Below, piece after piece: positions 8,713-16,360 of a stretch of 64,000 nucleotides of DNA. Numbering within the stretch: position 1 is the stretch's first letter; every line of letters starts with the position of its first letter. The notes beneath the pieces are model-generated. The model was given only the letters and a program-made list of their open reading frames with translations. It was not told where the DNA came from and did no database searches. The stretch lies in assembly GCF_001753245.1 (NCBI RefSeq), contig NZ_CP017415.1, forward strand, positions 2,012,501 to 2,076,500, read 5' to 3'. The position numbers and the translations under genes were made by a program. This DNA comes from Acidihalobacter yilgarnensis (GTDB lineage Bacteria; Pseudomonadota; Gammaproteobacteria; DSM-5130; Acidihalobacteraceae).

Positions 8713-9440
8713 TCCTGCAGATGCTCCACCGCTTCATGACGCGTCAAGTCGACCTTGATCGGCGTTACTGAAACGTAGTCATGATTGATCGCATGAAAAT
8801 CTGTGCCCGGCCCGGCGTCTTGTTCCGGACCAGCCTGCCCCACCCAATAGATACTACGACCACGCGGGTCTGTGGTCTTAAGCATGCCCTCGGCACGGTG
8901 GCGGTTACCCAAGCGGGTCGCCTGAAACCCCTTAAGCTCGGTCAACGGACGATCAGGCACATTGACGCTGAGAATAGTATCTCGCGGCAGCGGATCGTCG
9001 CACAGCCGGCGGATAATGCCCAACATAGCGCTGGCGGCCGCCTCAAGATGCGCCGGCTGAAAGCTGGTTGACGATACTGCAATCGCCGGCAACCCCAAGA
9101 AACGCCCCTCCATGGCAGCCGCCACGGTGCCCGAATACAGGACATCATCGCCCAGATTTGCGCCATGATTGATCCCCGCGATCACCATGTCCGGCTCATT
9201 TTCCAATAAGCCGGTCAAGGCGAGGTGCACACAATCGGTTGGCGTCCCATCGACGCGGATATAGCCATTGGGCATCTGGGTTGCGCGCAACGGGCGCGTC
9301 AGCGTTAGCGAATTACTTGCGCCACTGCGATCCCGATCCGGAGCAACCACAGTGACGCGCCCCAGCGTACCCAGGGCTTCGGCCAATACCGATAGCCCCT
9401 CGGAAAGATAGCCGTCGTCATTACTTAGTAAAAAGTGCAT
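8688..9440 (-). CDS. surE: 5'/3'-nucleotidase SurE
   Basis: Metal-dependent nucleoside monophosphatase of about 250 residues. Shows the family start [16 protein letters not shown] with the DD metal ligands, [14 protein letters not shown], the [11 protein letters not shown] loop and SGINHG-like [19 protein letters not shown]. The frame is open upstream, but ATG 9440 gives the conserved N-terminus exactly and is the evident start. First gene of surE-pcm, upstream of nlpD-rpoS. It is divergent from the Smr-domain gene, with 77 bp between. Confidence 0.96.
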   Translation of the reverse strand: MHFLLSNDDGYLSEGLSVLAEALGTLGRVTVVAPDRDRSGASNSLTLTRPLRATQMPNGYIRVDGTPTDCVHLALTGLLENEPDMVIAGINHGANLGDDVLYSGTVAAAMEGRFLGLPAIAVSSTSFQPAHLEAAASAMLGIIRRLCDDPLPRDTILSVNVPDRPLTELKGFQATRLGNRHRAEGMLKTTDPRGRSIYWVGQAGPEQDAGPGTDFHAINHDYVSVTPIKVDLTRHEAVEHLQEWLLTCPI

Positions 9441-9517
9441 AGGACCCCCGTACGATCGCGCGCTAATATACTGCAAACAGGCGGACTCCGCCCCTATGAC
9501 CCGCGGGAGGATCGCGC

Positions 9518-10072
9518 ATGCCAGATATGGACGACGAGGACGGAGAACTGTTCCGGCAAGCCATCGGTCAGGTGCGGCCCGTACGCACGGACCAGCACCC
9601 AGATTATCGCCCAGCCCCGCCGCCACGGCCGTTGCAGCGAGATCCAGCGCCAAGGCAATTGATTGAAGATTCGCTCCAGGACCCACCAGACGATCCCGAT
9701 CTGCAACCCGGCGACATTCTCAGCTATGCGCGCCCAGGTACCTCACGGCAAATGATTCGGCGGCTTCGGCGTGGGCAGTATCGCATCGATGCGGAACTCG
9801 ATCTCCACGGACTTGGGCTGCGTGAAGCGCGCCAGGCCCTGCTCGCCTTCGTACGTGAAAGACATCTGCAACGTCTAGGCTGCGTACGCATCATTCACGG
9901 CAAGGGCTGGCGCTCAGGCAACCACGGCCCGGTACTCAAACCGGGTGTCAACCACTGGCTCCGTCAGCTGGATGAGGTGCTGGCTTTTGCATCTGCGCGC
10001 CCGGTAGACGGGGGCACAGGTGCGCTGTATGTGTTGCTACGCGCCAATTCGACCTCAGCTAATTCAACTTAA
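9518..10072 (+). CDS. Smr-domain DNA/RNA endonuclease-like protein
   Basis: A 184-residue protein with a charged, proline-rich N-terminus and a C-terminal Smr (MutS2 C-terminal type) domain from about residue 92. Visible motifs are the [19 protein letters not shown] signature and the IIHGKGWRS motif. Stand-alone Smr proteins like SmrA/SmrB nick DNA or cut mRNA; SmrB acts at collided ribosomes in E. coli. This N-terminus does not clearly identify it as SmrA or SmrB. The stop codon overlaps a dyad that looks like an FNR-type site for the cytochrome bd operon. Confidence 0.88.
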   Translation: MPDMDDEDGELFRQAIGQVRPVRTDQHPDYRPAPPPRPLQRDPAPRQLIEDSLQDPPDDPDLQPGDILSYARPGTSRQMIRRLRRGQYRIDAELDLHGLGLREARQALLAFVRERHLQRLGCVRIIHGKGWRSGNHGPVLKPGVNHWLRQLDEVLAFASARPVDGGTGALYVLLRANSTSANST

Positions 10073-10115
10073 ATTGACCGATGTCAATTTTTCAGTATTA
10101 GCATATCAACATACT
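10071..10115 (+). promoter_or_regulatory. FNR/ANR-type operator and class II promoter for cyd operon
   Basis: A perfect dyad AAATTGAC-CGAT-GTCAATTT spans 10071-10090. Its core TTGAC-N4-GTCAA is the FNR/ANR box (TTGAT-N4-ATCAA) with the common C/G variant in both half-sites. A possible -10 element CATACT lies at 10110-10115, which would start transcription near 10122 and place the dyad centre (10080.5) at -41.5, the classic position for FNR activation. CydA starts 135 bp further. The dyad plus the following T-run could instead act as a weak terminator for the Smr gene, but the AT-rich stem makes that less likely. Confidence 0.55.
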
Positions 10116-10256
10116 CTCTTCAGCGGCGCGGGTTAGCCTAACTGAATCATAACCAGGGGCACAGGCACCCTTGCCGCTAGCCAACGCCGTGCCGTGCGGT
10201 ATCGAAAGGATGTTGCCGCGCTAAGGCTACCCCCATTCTGCTGAGGAGAGGAGAGC

Positions 10257-11849
10257 ATGGTTCCAAGCGATCTCGTCGTGGACCTATCGCGTTGGCAATT
10301 CGCCGCCACCGCGCTTTACCATTTTTTGTTCGTGCCACTCACGCTGGGATTGAGTTTCATCCTGGCAGCCATGGAAACGGTCTACGTTACCACCGGACGT
10401 ACGATCTACAAGGAAATGGCGCAATTCTGGGGCAAGCTCTTCGCGATCAATTTCGCACTCGGCGTGGCCACCGGGTTGACCATGGAATTCGAGTTCGGCA
10501 CCAATTGGTCCACCTATTCATATTACGTCGGCGACGTATTCGGGGCGCCCCTGGCGGTTGAAGGCCTAATGGCCTTCTTCATGGAATCCACCTTTGTCGG
10601 CCTGATGCTACTGGGCTGGCATCGACTGAATCGTGTGCAGCACCTGACCGTCACCTGGCTGGTCGCGCTCGGCTCGAACCTGTCTGCATTGTGGATACTG
10701 ATCGCTAACGGCTTTATGCAGGACCCACATGGCGCCACGTTCAATCCGTTCACTCAACGCCTTGAACTTACCAGCTTCATGCACTTACTGTTCAATCCAG
10801 ATGCGCAGGCCAAATTCGTACACACCTCGCTCGCGGGCTACGTGACCGCGGCGATTTTCGTCGTCGGCATCAGTGCCTGGTATCTGAGCAAGGGCCGTCA
10901 CATCGAACTCGCACGCCGCTCCTTGCGCATGGCTGCACTGTTCGGCGTGCTGTCCTCGGTTGGTGTAATCACTCTGGGAGACGCGCTCGGCTTCATTGAC
11001 GGCGGTAAGCAACCGACCAAGTTGGCCGCGATGGAGGGTCTGTGGGAAACCGAGCAGGCACCGGCCAGCTTCAACGCCATCGCCTTCCCGAGTCAGGAGG
11101 AACAACGCAATCTGTTCGCAATCAAGATCCCCTACCTGCTCTCAATACTGGTCAAACATGACTTGAGCACACCCATCGTCGGCATCAATCAACTTGAACA
11201 GGAGGCCGCTCAGCGCATCAAAAACGGTATCCCAGCGCTGATGGCTCTGCAGGCAATCCAGAAAAACCCGGACAACAAGCAGGCACTGGCCACATTCGAT
11301 GCACACAAACAGGATCTGGGCTATGCCTTCCTGCTCAAGCGCTACGCACCCGATGTAGCCAAGGCAACCCCGACTCAGATCGAAAAGGCCGCAAAAGACA
11401 CGATTCCGGAAGTCTGGATACTGTTCTGGTCATTCCGGTTGATGGTTGCAGCCGGTTTCGCGATGCTCGTATTCCTGATCTTCGCCACGCTGTATTCGCT
11501 CAAAACGGACTGCAGACGGACCGGCTTCCTGAAGATAGCCCCCTGGTTCATTCCAGTCCCTTTCTTCGCCTGCGAGATGGGCTGGGTAACCGCCGAGGTG
11601 GGCCGTCAACCTTGGACGGTATACGAGCAGCTACCGACCTGGATATCCGCCTCGACGCACAGCGCCAGTTACATGATTTTTTCGCTGACGGGCTTCGTCC
11701 TCCTCTACACCTGCTTCATCGTGGTCGAGATGTATCTAATGACCAAGTTCGTCCGCCAAGGCCCCGATGAACCGGGCTCGCGCGCCGGCGGTAGCTTGGC
11801 CGGCCAGCCTGTGTTCGCCCATCCCCTGCTGGCCCCCCACCGCGACTGA
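10257..11849 (+). CDS. cydA: Cytochrome bd ubiquinol oxidase subunit I
   Basis: Quinol-oxidising, haem-bearing subunit of the bd-type terminal oxidase, a polytopic inner-membrane protein that reduces O2 to water without proton pumping. Haem ligand candidates are visible: His in LYHFLFVPLTLG, His in KFVHTSLAGY, and Met in CEMGWVTAEVGRQPW. The acidic proton-path motif TMEFEFGTNW is also present. Length (530 aa) and the large loop between about residues 255 and 385 fit the long Q-loop form seen in E. coli. A strong GGAGAGGAGA ribosome site precedes ATG 10257. First gene of cydA-cydB-cydX-ybgE. Confidence 0.97.
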   Translation: MVPSDLVVDLSRWQFAATALYHFLFVPLTLGLSFILAAMETVYVTTGRTIYKEMAQFWGKLFAINFALGVATGLTMEFEFGTNWSTYSYYVGDVFGAPLAVEGLMAFFMESTFVGLMLLGWHRLNRVQHLTVTWLVALGSNLSALWILIANGFMQDPHGATFNPFTQRLELTSFMHLLFNPDAQAKFVHTSLAGYVTAAIFVVGISAWYLSKGRHIELARRSLRMAALFGVLSSVGVITLGDALGFIDGGKQPTKLAAMEGLWETEQAPASFNAIAFPSQEEQRNLFAIKIPYLLSILVKHDLSTPIVGINQLEQEAAQRIKNGIPALMALQAIQKNPDNKQALATFDAHKQDLGYAFLLKRYAPDVAKATPTQIEKAAKDTIPEVWILFWSFRLMVAAGFAMLVFLIFATLYSLKTDCRRTGFLKIAPWFIPVPFFACEMGWVTAEVGRQPWTVYEQLPTWISASTHSASYMIFSLTGFVLLYTCFIVVEMYLMTKFVRQGPDEPGSRAGGSLAGQPVFAHPLLAPHRD

Positions 11850-11868
11850 GTGATCGAAAGAGGACATC

Positions 11869-13020
11869 ATGGAAGTATTAACGACCTACGCAATACTCAA
11901 AATCACCTGGTGGCTACTGCTCGGCGTTCTACTCATGGCGCTGGCCATCATGGTCGGCATGGACATGGGCGTCGGCACCATCCTGCGCTACGTCGGGCGC
12001 ACGGACGAGGATCGCCGCATCGCGCTCAACATCATCGGACCGCACTGGGACGGCAATCAGGTCTGGTTCGTCCTCGGCGGCGGCGCGATCTTCGCCGCCT
12101 GGCCGACACTCTACGGCACTGCCTTCTCGGGCCTCTACGTAGTCATGTTGGTATTGTTATGGTCGATGATCCTTCGACCACTGGGGTTTGAATACCGCAG
12201 CAAGCTCGCCTCCGCAAAGTGGCGTAACCTATGGGACTGGACCCTGTTCGTCAGTGGTTTCGTGCCAATGCTCGTTTACGGCGCGGCAATCGGCAACATC
12301 CTGGTCGGTTTTCCCTTCCATTTCGCTCAGGAAGGCACGGCGGTCTCCGTTTACACCGGTAGCTTCATCACCCTGTTCAACCCCTTCGCCATCCTCGCGG
12401 GCCTGGTCTCAGTATCTATGTCCACCCTGATGGGCTCGCTCATGCTGATGAATCGTGGCGAAGGTGCGTTGTACGAGCGTGCACGGCGCGTAGCGGGATT
12501 GGCCGGGCCGCTCGCCCTCATTCTGTTCACGATTGCGGGCATCTGGGTCGCCAACATGAAAGGCTTCGTGATCAACGGCACGCTCGACCCAGGCATGCAG
12601 GCATCGCCACTTACCAACCTACCCGTGAGCATCGTTTCTGGTGGCTGGCTGCAAAACTATGCCAATCACCCGATTCTCTGGCTGCTGCCGCTGCTCACCT
12701 ACATCAGTGTCATGCTCGCCACCCTGCTGGCACGAATGGGACGCTCGCATGTGGCTTGGTGGCTGGGCGCCCTTGGCTGGATCGGCATCCTCGGCACAGT
12801 TGCCGCGGCCACCTTTCCGTTTCTCATGCCATCGGTAACAGACCCCGCCCACAGCCTCATGGTTTGGAACGCCTCATCGAGCGCCAACACGCTCGGCTGG
12901 ATGCTCGGTTGGACGATCGTATTCGTGCCCACCATCATCGTCTACACCAGCTGGTGCTACTGGGTGATGCGTGGCAAGGTCACCGCCAAGCAAGTAGCCG
13001 AAGACGACCACGCCTATTGA
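11869..13020 (+). CDS. cydB: Cytochrome bd ubiquinol oxidase subunit II
   Basis: Second membrane subunit of cytochrome bd (383 aa). Family signatures are WWLLLGVLLMALAIMVGMDMGVG in the first helix region, NIIGPHWDGNQVWFVLGGGAIFAAWP, and WDWTLFVSGFVPMLVYGAAIGN. AGAGGA lies a few bases before ATG 11869, and the gap to cydA is 19 bp, so the two are co-transcribed. Together with CydA it forms the oxidase core. Subclass cannot be assigned from CydB alone. Confidence 0.97.
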   Translation: MEVLTTYAILKITWWLLLGVLLMALAIMVGMDMGVGTILRYVGRTDEDRRIALNIIGPHWDGNQVWFVLGGGAIFAAWPTLYGTAFSGLYVVMLVLLWSMILRPLGFEYRSKLASAKWRNLWDWTLFVSGFVPMLVYGAAIGNILVGFPFHFAQEGTAVSVYTGSFITLFNPFAILAGLVSVSMSTLMGSLMLMNRGEGALYERARRVAGLAGPLALILFTIAGIWVANMKGFVINGTLDPGMQASPLTNLPVSIVSGGWLQNYANHPILWLLPLLTYISVMLATLLARMGRSHVAWWLGALGWIGILGTVAAATFPFLMPSVTDPAHSLMVWNASSSANTLGWMLGWTIVFVPTIIVYTSWCYWVMRGKVTAKQVAEDDHAY

Positions 13021-13066
13021 GCACGCCGCGCACATCGGACGCCAAACTTCGAGGAAACCCAAAGCG

Positions 13067-13261
13067 ATGCGATATCTTGTTTTTACTGTACTGGCGTTAC
13101 TACTGATCTTCTTGACGGTCATTATCGGTGACTACGGCCCCTGGTACTTCGCCTGGATCGTGGGTACCGTCATGATCGTACTGGTCTCGGCCGCAGGCGG
13201 CGCCTTACTCGACACACAGATCGAGGCTCGGCAGGCGCGCGACGAGCACCCCAAGCACTAA
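13067..13261 (+). CDS. cydX: CydX-like small subunit with extra N-terminal membrane helix
   Basis: A 64-residue membrane protein. Residues from about 26 (GPWYFAWIVG) match the WYFAWILG core of CydX, the small subunit that stabilises cytochrome bd. They are followed by a helix and a charged tail (DTQIEARQARDEH) like the WLEARQ end of CydX. Unlike typical CydX of 30-40 residues, it starts with an additional hydrophobic segment (residues 3-22). No start codon exists just before GPWYF, so this segment is part of the protein. It lies 46 bp after cydB. The CydX assignment is confident; the role of the extra helix is unknown. Confidence 0.75.
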   Translation: MRYLVFTVLALLLIFLTVIIGDYGPWYFAWIVGTVMIVLVSAAGGALLDTQIEARQARDEHPKH

Positions 13262-13352
13262 ACACATCACGCCCATGCAGCGCGGGCCACCTCTCAAAGG
13301 CTCGCGCTGTGCTTGTTTAGATCAACCATCCACCCTCACACTCGGGTGCTAT

Positions 13353-13664
13353 ATGCCCATCGGAATACGCACACACCTGATCAATGGCATCGCCCTGTTG
13401 GGCGGAGCCGCCGTTGCCTTGCTTGTTATGTCTTATCCCTGGACCATCGCCTTTTCAGGGGAAGGCATTCGCGAACCACTGTTCGTACTGACGACACTGG
13501 CCGCCGCAGGCGGCTTCGTCTATGGACTGGGATATCGTCCCGGTAGCGCGTTATTTCGACGTATCGTCACACCGTGGACCGTCTTCCCACTGATTTTGGT
13601 CAGCCTCGGTTGGATCGCCTACGCGCTTCACCTCGGCCCAGGCGCCTTATCGAGCGGGGGTTAA
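13353..13664 (+). CDS. ybgE: Cyd operon protein YbgE family
   Basis: A 103-residue protein with three predicted membrane segments (about residues 8-30, 45-65, 78-98). It contains YGLGYRPGSALFRRIVTP, corresponding to the GVGFRP...CPL region of E. coli YbgE, which is encoded after cydABX there too. Function is unknown beyond association with cytochrome bd. ATG 13353 is taken as start; the frame is open to an earlier ATG at 13275 with a non-hydrophobic extension that is unlike the family. Confidence 0.75.
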   Translation: MPIGIRTHLINGIALLGGAAVALLVMSYPWTIAFSGEGIREPLFVLTTLAAAGGFVYGLGYRPGSALFRRIVTPWTVFPLILVSLGWIAYALHLGPGALSSGG

Positions 13665-13734
13665 ATACTCGTACGAACTGCACGATACCCCTCGAAAAAA
13701 ATTACATAAGAGATTGAAATAAAATAAAAAAGAA

Positions 13735-13753
13735 GGGGCGCCAATGGCGCCCC
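13735..13753 (-). terminator. Rho-independent terminator for the UbiA-family transcript
   Basis: Stem GGGGCGCC with loop AAT and right arm GGCGCCCC (13735-13742 and 13746-13753). Read on the minus strand it is followed by a T-rich run (13716-13734), giving a standard intrinsic terminator about 200 bp beyond the stop of the minus-strand prenyltransferase gene. On the plus strand no T-run follows, so it would end the cyd transcript less well. Confidence 0.65.
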
Positions 13754-13772
13754 ATAAGCAGGAGGAGTCGAC

Positions 13773-13799
13773 CAGGATCAAGGCATAACTTTGATCCTG
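13773..13799. repeat. Inverted repeat, 9-bp arms
   Basis: CAGGATCAA (13773-13781) and TTGATCCTG (13791-13799) are perfect complements around a 9-base spacer. It lies in the convergent gap between ybgE and the prenyltransferase gene, between two other hairpins. It could help end transcription or bind a protein; nothing decides between these. Confidence 0.5.
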
Positions 13800-13866
13800 T
13801 CTGTGTATAAGCAGGTAGCGTGCCAAATAAAAATCCGGGAAATCGGGCATATTTCATCCACTTATT

Positions 13867-13912
13867 GCACCAAAGTAACGCGACCGCGCATCGGAGCGCG
13901 TTACTTTGGTGC
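13867..13912. repeat. Long perfect inverted repeat, 16-bp arms
   Basis: GCACCAAAGTAACGCG (13867-13882) is perfectly mirrored by CGCGTTACTTTGGTGC (13897-13912) across 14 bases. It lies 44 bp beyond the stop of the minus-strand prenyltransferase gene. No T-run follows on either strand, so it is not a standard terminator, though such a hairpin could slow polymerase or protect the 3' end of the message. A pair of transposon ends is another possibility, but nothing coding lies between them. Confidence 0.6.
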
Positions 13913-13956
13913 TGAACGAACAGCCCGAAGCGCCCTGCAAGCGTCTTGCAACTGCA

Positions 13957-14826
13957 TCAGCGCAGCAAAACCAGCGTGGCACCCGCCCACAGTATTCCAA
14001 CAGCCAGCAAGTGCGGATCACGGAACAGATCTGTGGAAGGATCACCACCACTGCCATGGCCGTATAGCCGGTACAAATAGCGGAACAAGCCGTAGATTAC
14101 GATCGGCAGGGTATAAACAAGATTGGCAGTACCCTGCATCCGAATCACCTCGGGACTCATGGTGTAGAGCCCATAGGTAATAATGCTGCCGGTAGCCGTG
14201 ATCCCGAGAATCAGGTCCAACAAAGCGGGGCTGTATTCGCTCAGCACCCGCCGCTGCCGAGTTTCGCCACCAGGCGATTCGACCTCCATCAGCTCGGCCC
14301 GACGTTTGGCCGCACCCAGGAACAGCGTCAACATGAAACCGCACAGCAGCAGCCAGCGTGAGGGTTCGATCGCAACGCCCTCGGTACCCACGAGTATGCG
14401 CAGCATGAAGCCCGCAGCGATGATAAAGATATCAAGGATCACGACGTGCTTAAGGCGCACCGAATAGGCCCCATTCATCACCACGTATCCAACCAACAGC
14501 CAGAAAGCCGTAAGCGATACCTGGAGGGATATCGCCAATCCCAGCAACAGGCAACCGGCTCCAAGCAACAAAGCCTGCAGCGGCGATACCGCACCGCTCG
14601 CCACGGGACGATGGCGCTTACGTGGATGGGCACGGTCCTGCTCCCGATCGGTCACATCGTTAAGCGCGTAAATCCCGCTGGAAGCCAACGAAAACGCCAC
14701 TGCAGCGGAAATGACCTGATACCATAAGCCCGCCTCGCCCCAGCGGTGAGAAAACACGATACCAGTGAAAACAAACAGGTTTTTGGTCCACTGATGGGGT
14801 CGCAGCAGTCTGATGTATGCACGCAT
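13957..14826 (-). CDS. UbiA-type 5-phosphoribosyl-1-phosphate:polyprenyl-phosphate transferase
   Basis: A membrane prenyltransferase-fold enzyme like mycobacterial Rv3806c (UbiA), which joins PRPP to decaprenyl phosphate as the first committed step to decaprenylphosphoryl-D-arabinose. Shows the family start IRLLRPHQWTKNLFVF, the first Asp-rich motif NDVTDREQDRAHPRKRHRP, a second region YSVRLKHVVILDIF, and about nine hydrophobic segments. ATG 14826 (MRAYIRLLRPHQWTKN) matches the family start; an upstream ATG at 14883 would overlap the divergent gene. The assignment is supported by the DprE1-like and DprE2-like genes in the same cluster. The lipid chain length here is unknown. Confidence 0.85.
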   Translation of the reverse strand: MRAYIRLLRPHQWTKNLFVFTGIVFSHRWGEAGLWYQVISAAVAFSLASSGIYALNDVTDREQDRAHPRKRHRPVASGAVSPLQALLLGAGCLLLGLAISLQVSLTAFWLLVGYVVMNGAYSVRLKHVVILDIFIIAAGFMLRILVGTEGVAIEPSRWLLLCGFMLTLFLGAAKRRAELMEVESPGGETRQRRVLSEYSPALLDLILGITATGSIITYGLYTMSPEVIRMQGTANLVYTLPIVIYGLFRYLYRLYGHGSGGDPSTDLFRDPHLLAVGILWAGATLVLLR

Positions 14827-14851
14827 GTCTGGCGATGAAGTCCATAATCTG

Positions 14852-16360
14852 ATGAGTCCGGCCGCGCGATCCGCGCGCCGCATGTTTTATGCCGCCCTAG
14901 CGGGGACGCTCATTCTAAGGCTTCTGTTCGCTGCGGTCCTGCCAATGACCGGTGACGAGGCCTATTTCGTGGTCTGGGGCATGCACCCGGCGCTCGGATA
15001 TTACGATCATCCCCCGATGGTCGGCTGGTGGCTCACTGCGCTGCTTGCGCTCGGCAAGGCCGAATGGTGGCTGCGCATGCCAGCCATCCTACTCAGTGCA
15101 TTCACCGCCTGGGGCATCATGCGCATCCTGCGCCCGCAAACCGGCGTCATGGCGTATTGGACGGCAACACTGTTCTTGATCTCGCCTGTCAGCCTCTACA
15201 ACGTCTTCATCACCACCGACACCCCGGTCATCCTGTTCATTTTTCTCAGCGGGTGGGCCTTCTATCAGGCCAGCCGACATACCCGATTGCACGACTATGC
15301 GCTAGCCGGTCTGGCCGTGGGACTCGGCATGCTCTCGAAATACTTCGAGGGCCTGATGGCCGTTGCCATCGCCTCATACTGGCTACTGATCGATCGGCGC
15401 GCCAAGGCATTCCTCGGGCTGCTTTTAGTCGCCGGTATCAGCGCCCTGTTGTTCGCTATCAATCTTTACTGGAATTACGAGCATTGCTGGGACAACTTCC
15501 TGTTCAATCTGGCCAATCGCACACATAAAGGCCTGACCCCCAGCGGTCCTCCACTCTATCTGCTCACCCTGCTCTACCTGTTTACTCCACCGTTACTGTA
15601 TGGACTCTATCGCGCACGCGGCGCCATCCGCTCACGCATTCGCGAACCCCTGGTCGGTGGTTTCGCCGCATTCGCTGGCATCCCCCTCCTCCTGTTTGGG
15701 TTACTGTCATTCAAGAACGTGATCGGTCTGCACTGGCTATTGGGTTTTTACCCCTTCGTATTCGTACTGTTCGGTGCCACCGCCGATCATCGATCGCATC
15801 GGCAGAGCCTGCGCTTCATGGCCGGCTTTTCCGCACTGCATATATTGTTGCTGGGAACCCTCTTGGCCTTGCCCGTCCACGACCTGCACTTTACCGGCAA
15901 AAACTACCCCATGGTCGTACTCGGCACGCAGACAGACAAAATATGGCAGGCCGCCCAGCCCTATGTGCAGGGCCGACACTTGGCCACGCGCGGCTACGCC
16001 TCTGCCTCCATACTCGAATATCACACAGGACACCACTTCGCTGTCTTCGGTAGCGGCTCTGACCACGGGCGTGAGGACGATGCACTCACGAACTTCATGC
16101 ACTGGAACGGACAAAATGTGCTGCTAATCAGCACCAACAACCTACCGGTTTCGGTGTATACCCCCTACTTCGATCACGTCGAAAAACGCGTCGTCGACAT
16201 CGACGGCGCGCCGATCAACCTGATCCTGGGCGACGGGTTCCGTTATCTGGCCTATCGGCGAGAAATCCTCACGCAGATACACCAGCGCTACTATCACTTC
16301 CCAGGCTGGCTACCGGTTGGCGCCTGCCCCTTCACTCAACGGTACTTTGACACCCGATGA
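14852..16360 (+). CDS. GT39/ArnT-like membrane glycosyltransferase
   Basis: A polytopic protein of about 502 residues with the N-terminal catalytic signature of PMT/ArnT-type (GT-C) enzymes: LPMTGDEAYFVVWG with the acidic pair, then LGYYDHPPMVGWW. Around ten hydrophobic segments follow, and a soluble C-terminal part from about residue 350. Such enzymes transfer a sugar from a polyprenyl-phosphate donor to a target on the periplasmic side. The neighbours suggest the donor is polyprenyl-phosphoryl-D-arabinose, but the acceptor (LPS, pilin, other) is not known. The stop overlaps the next gene by 4 bp (ATGA). An ATG at 14825 would add nine residues and overlap the divergent gene start. ATG 14852 is preferred but not certain. 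Confidence 0.8.
   Translation: MSPAARSARRMFYAALAGTLILRLLFAAVLPMTGDEAYFVVWGMHPALGYYDHPPMVGWWLTALLALGKAEWWLRMPAILLSAFTAWGIMRILRPQTGVMAYWTATLFLISPVSLYNVFITTDTPVILFIFLSGWAFYQASRHTRLHDYALAGLAVGLGMLSKYFEGLMAVAIASYWLLIDRRAKAFLGLLLVAGISALLFAINLYWNYEHCWDNFLFNLANRTHKGLTPSGPPLYLLTLLYLFTPPLLYGLYRARGAIRSRIREPLVGGFAAFAGIPLLLFGLLSFKNVIGLHWLLGFYPFVFVLFGATADHRSHRQSLRFMAGFSALHILLLGTLLALPVHDLHFTGKNYPMVVLGTQTDKIWQAAQPYVQGRHLATRGYASASILEYHTGHHFAVFGSGSDHGREDDALTNFMHWNGQNVLLISTNNLPVSVYTPYFDHVEKRVVDIDGAPINLILGDGFRYLAYRREILTQIHQRYYHFPGWLPVGACPFTQRYFDTR

Noticed and set aside
10071-10095. Rho-independent terminator for the Smr gene (dyad followed by T-run)
   Set aside because: The stem is AT-rich and weak, and its core matches an FNR box with correct promoter spacing. 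Kept as a secondary possibility only.
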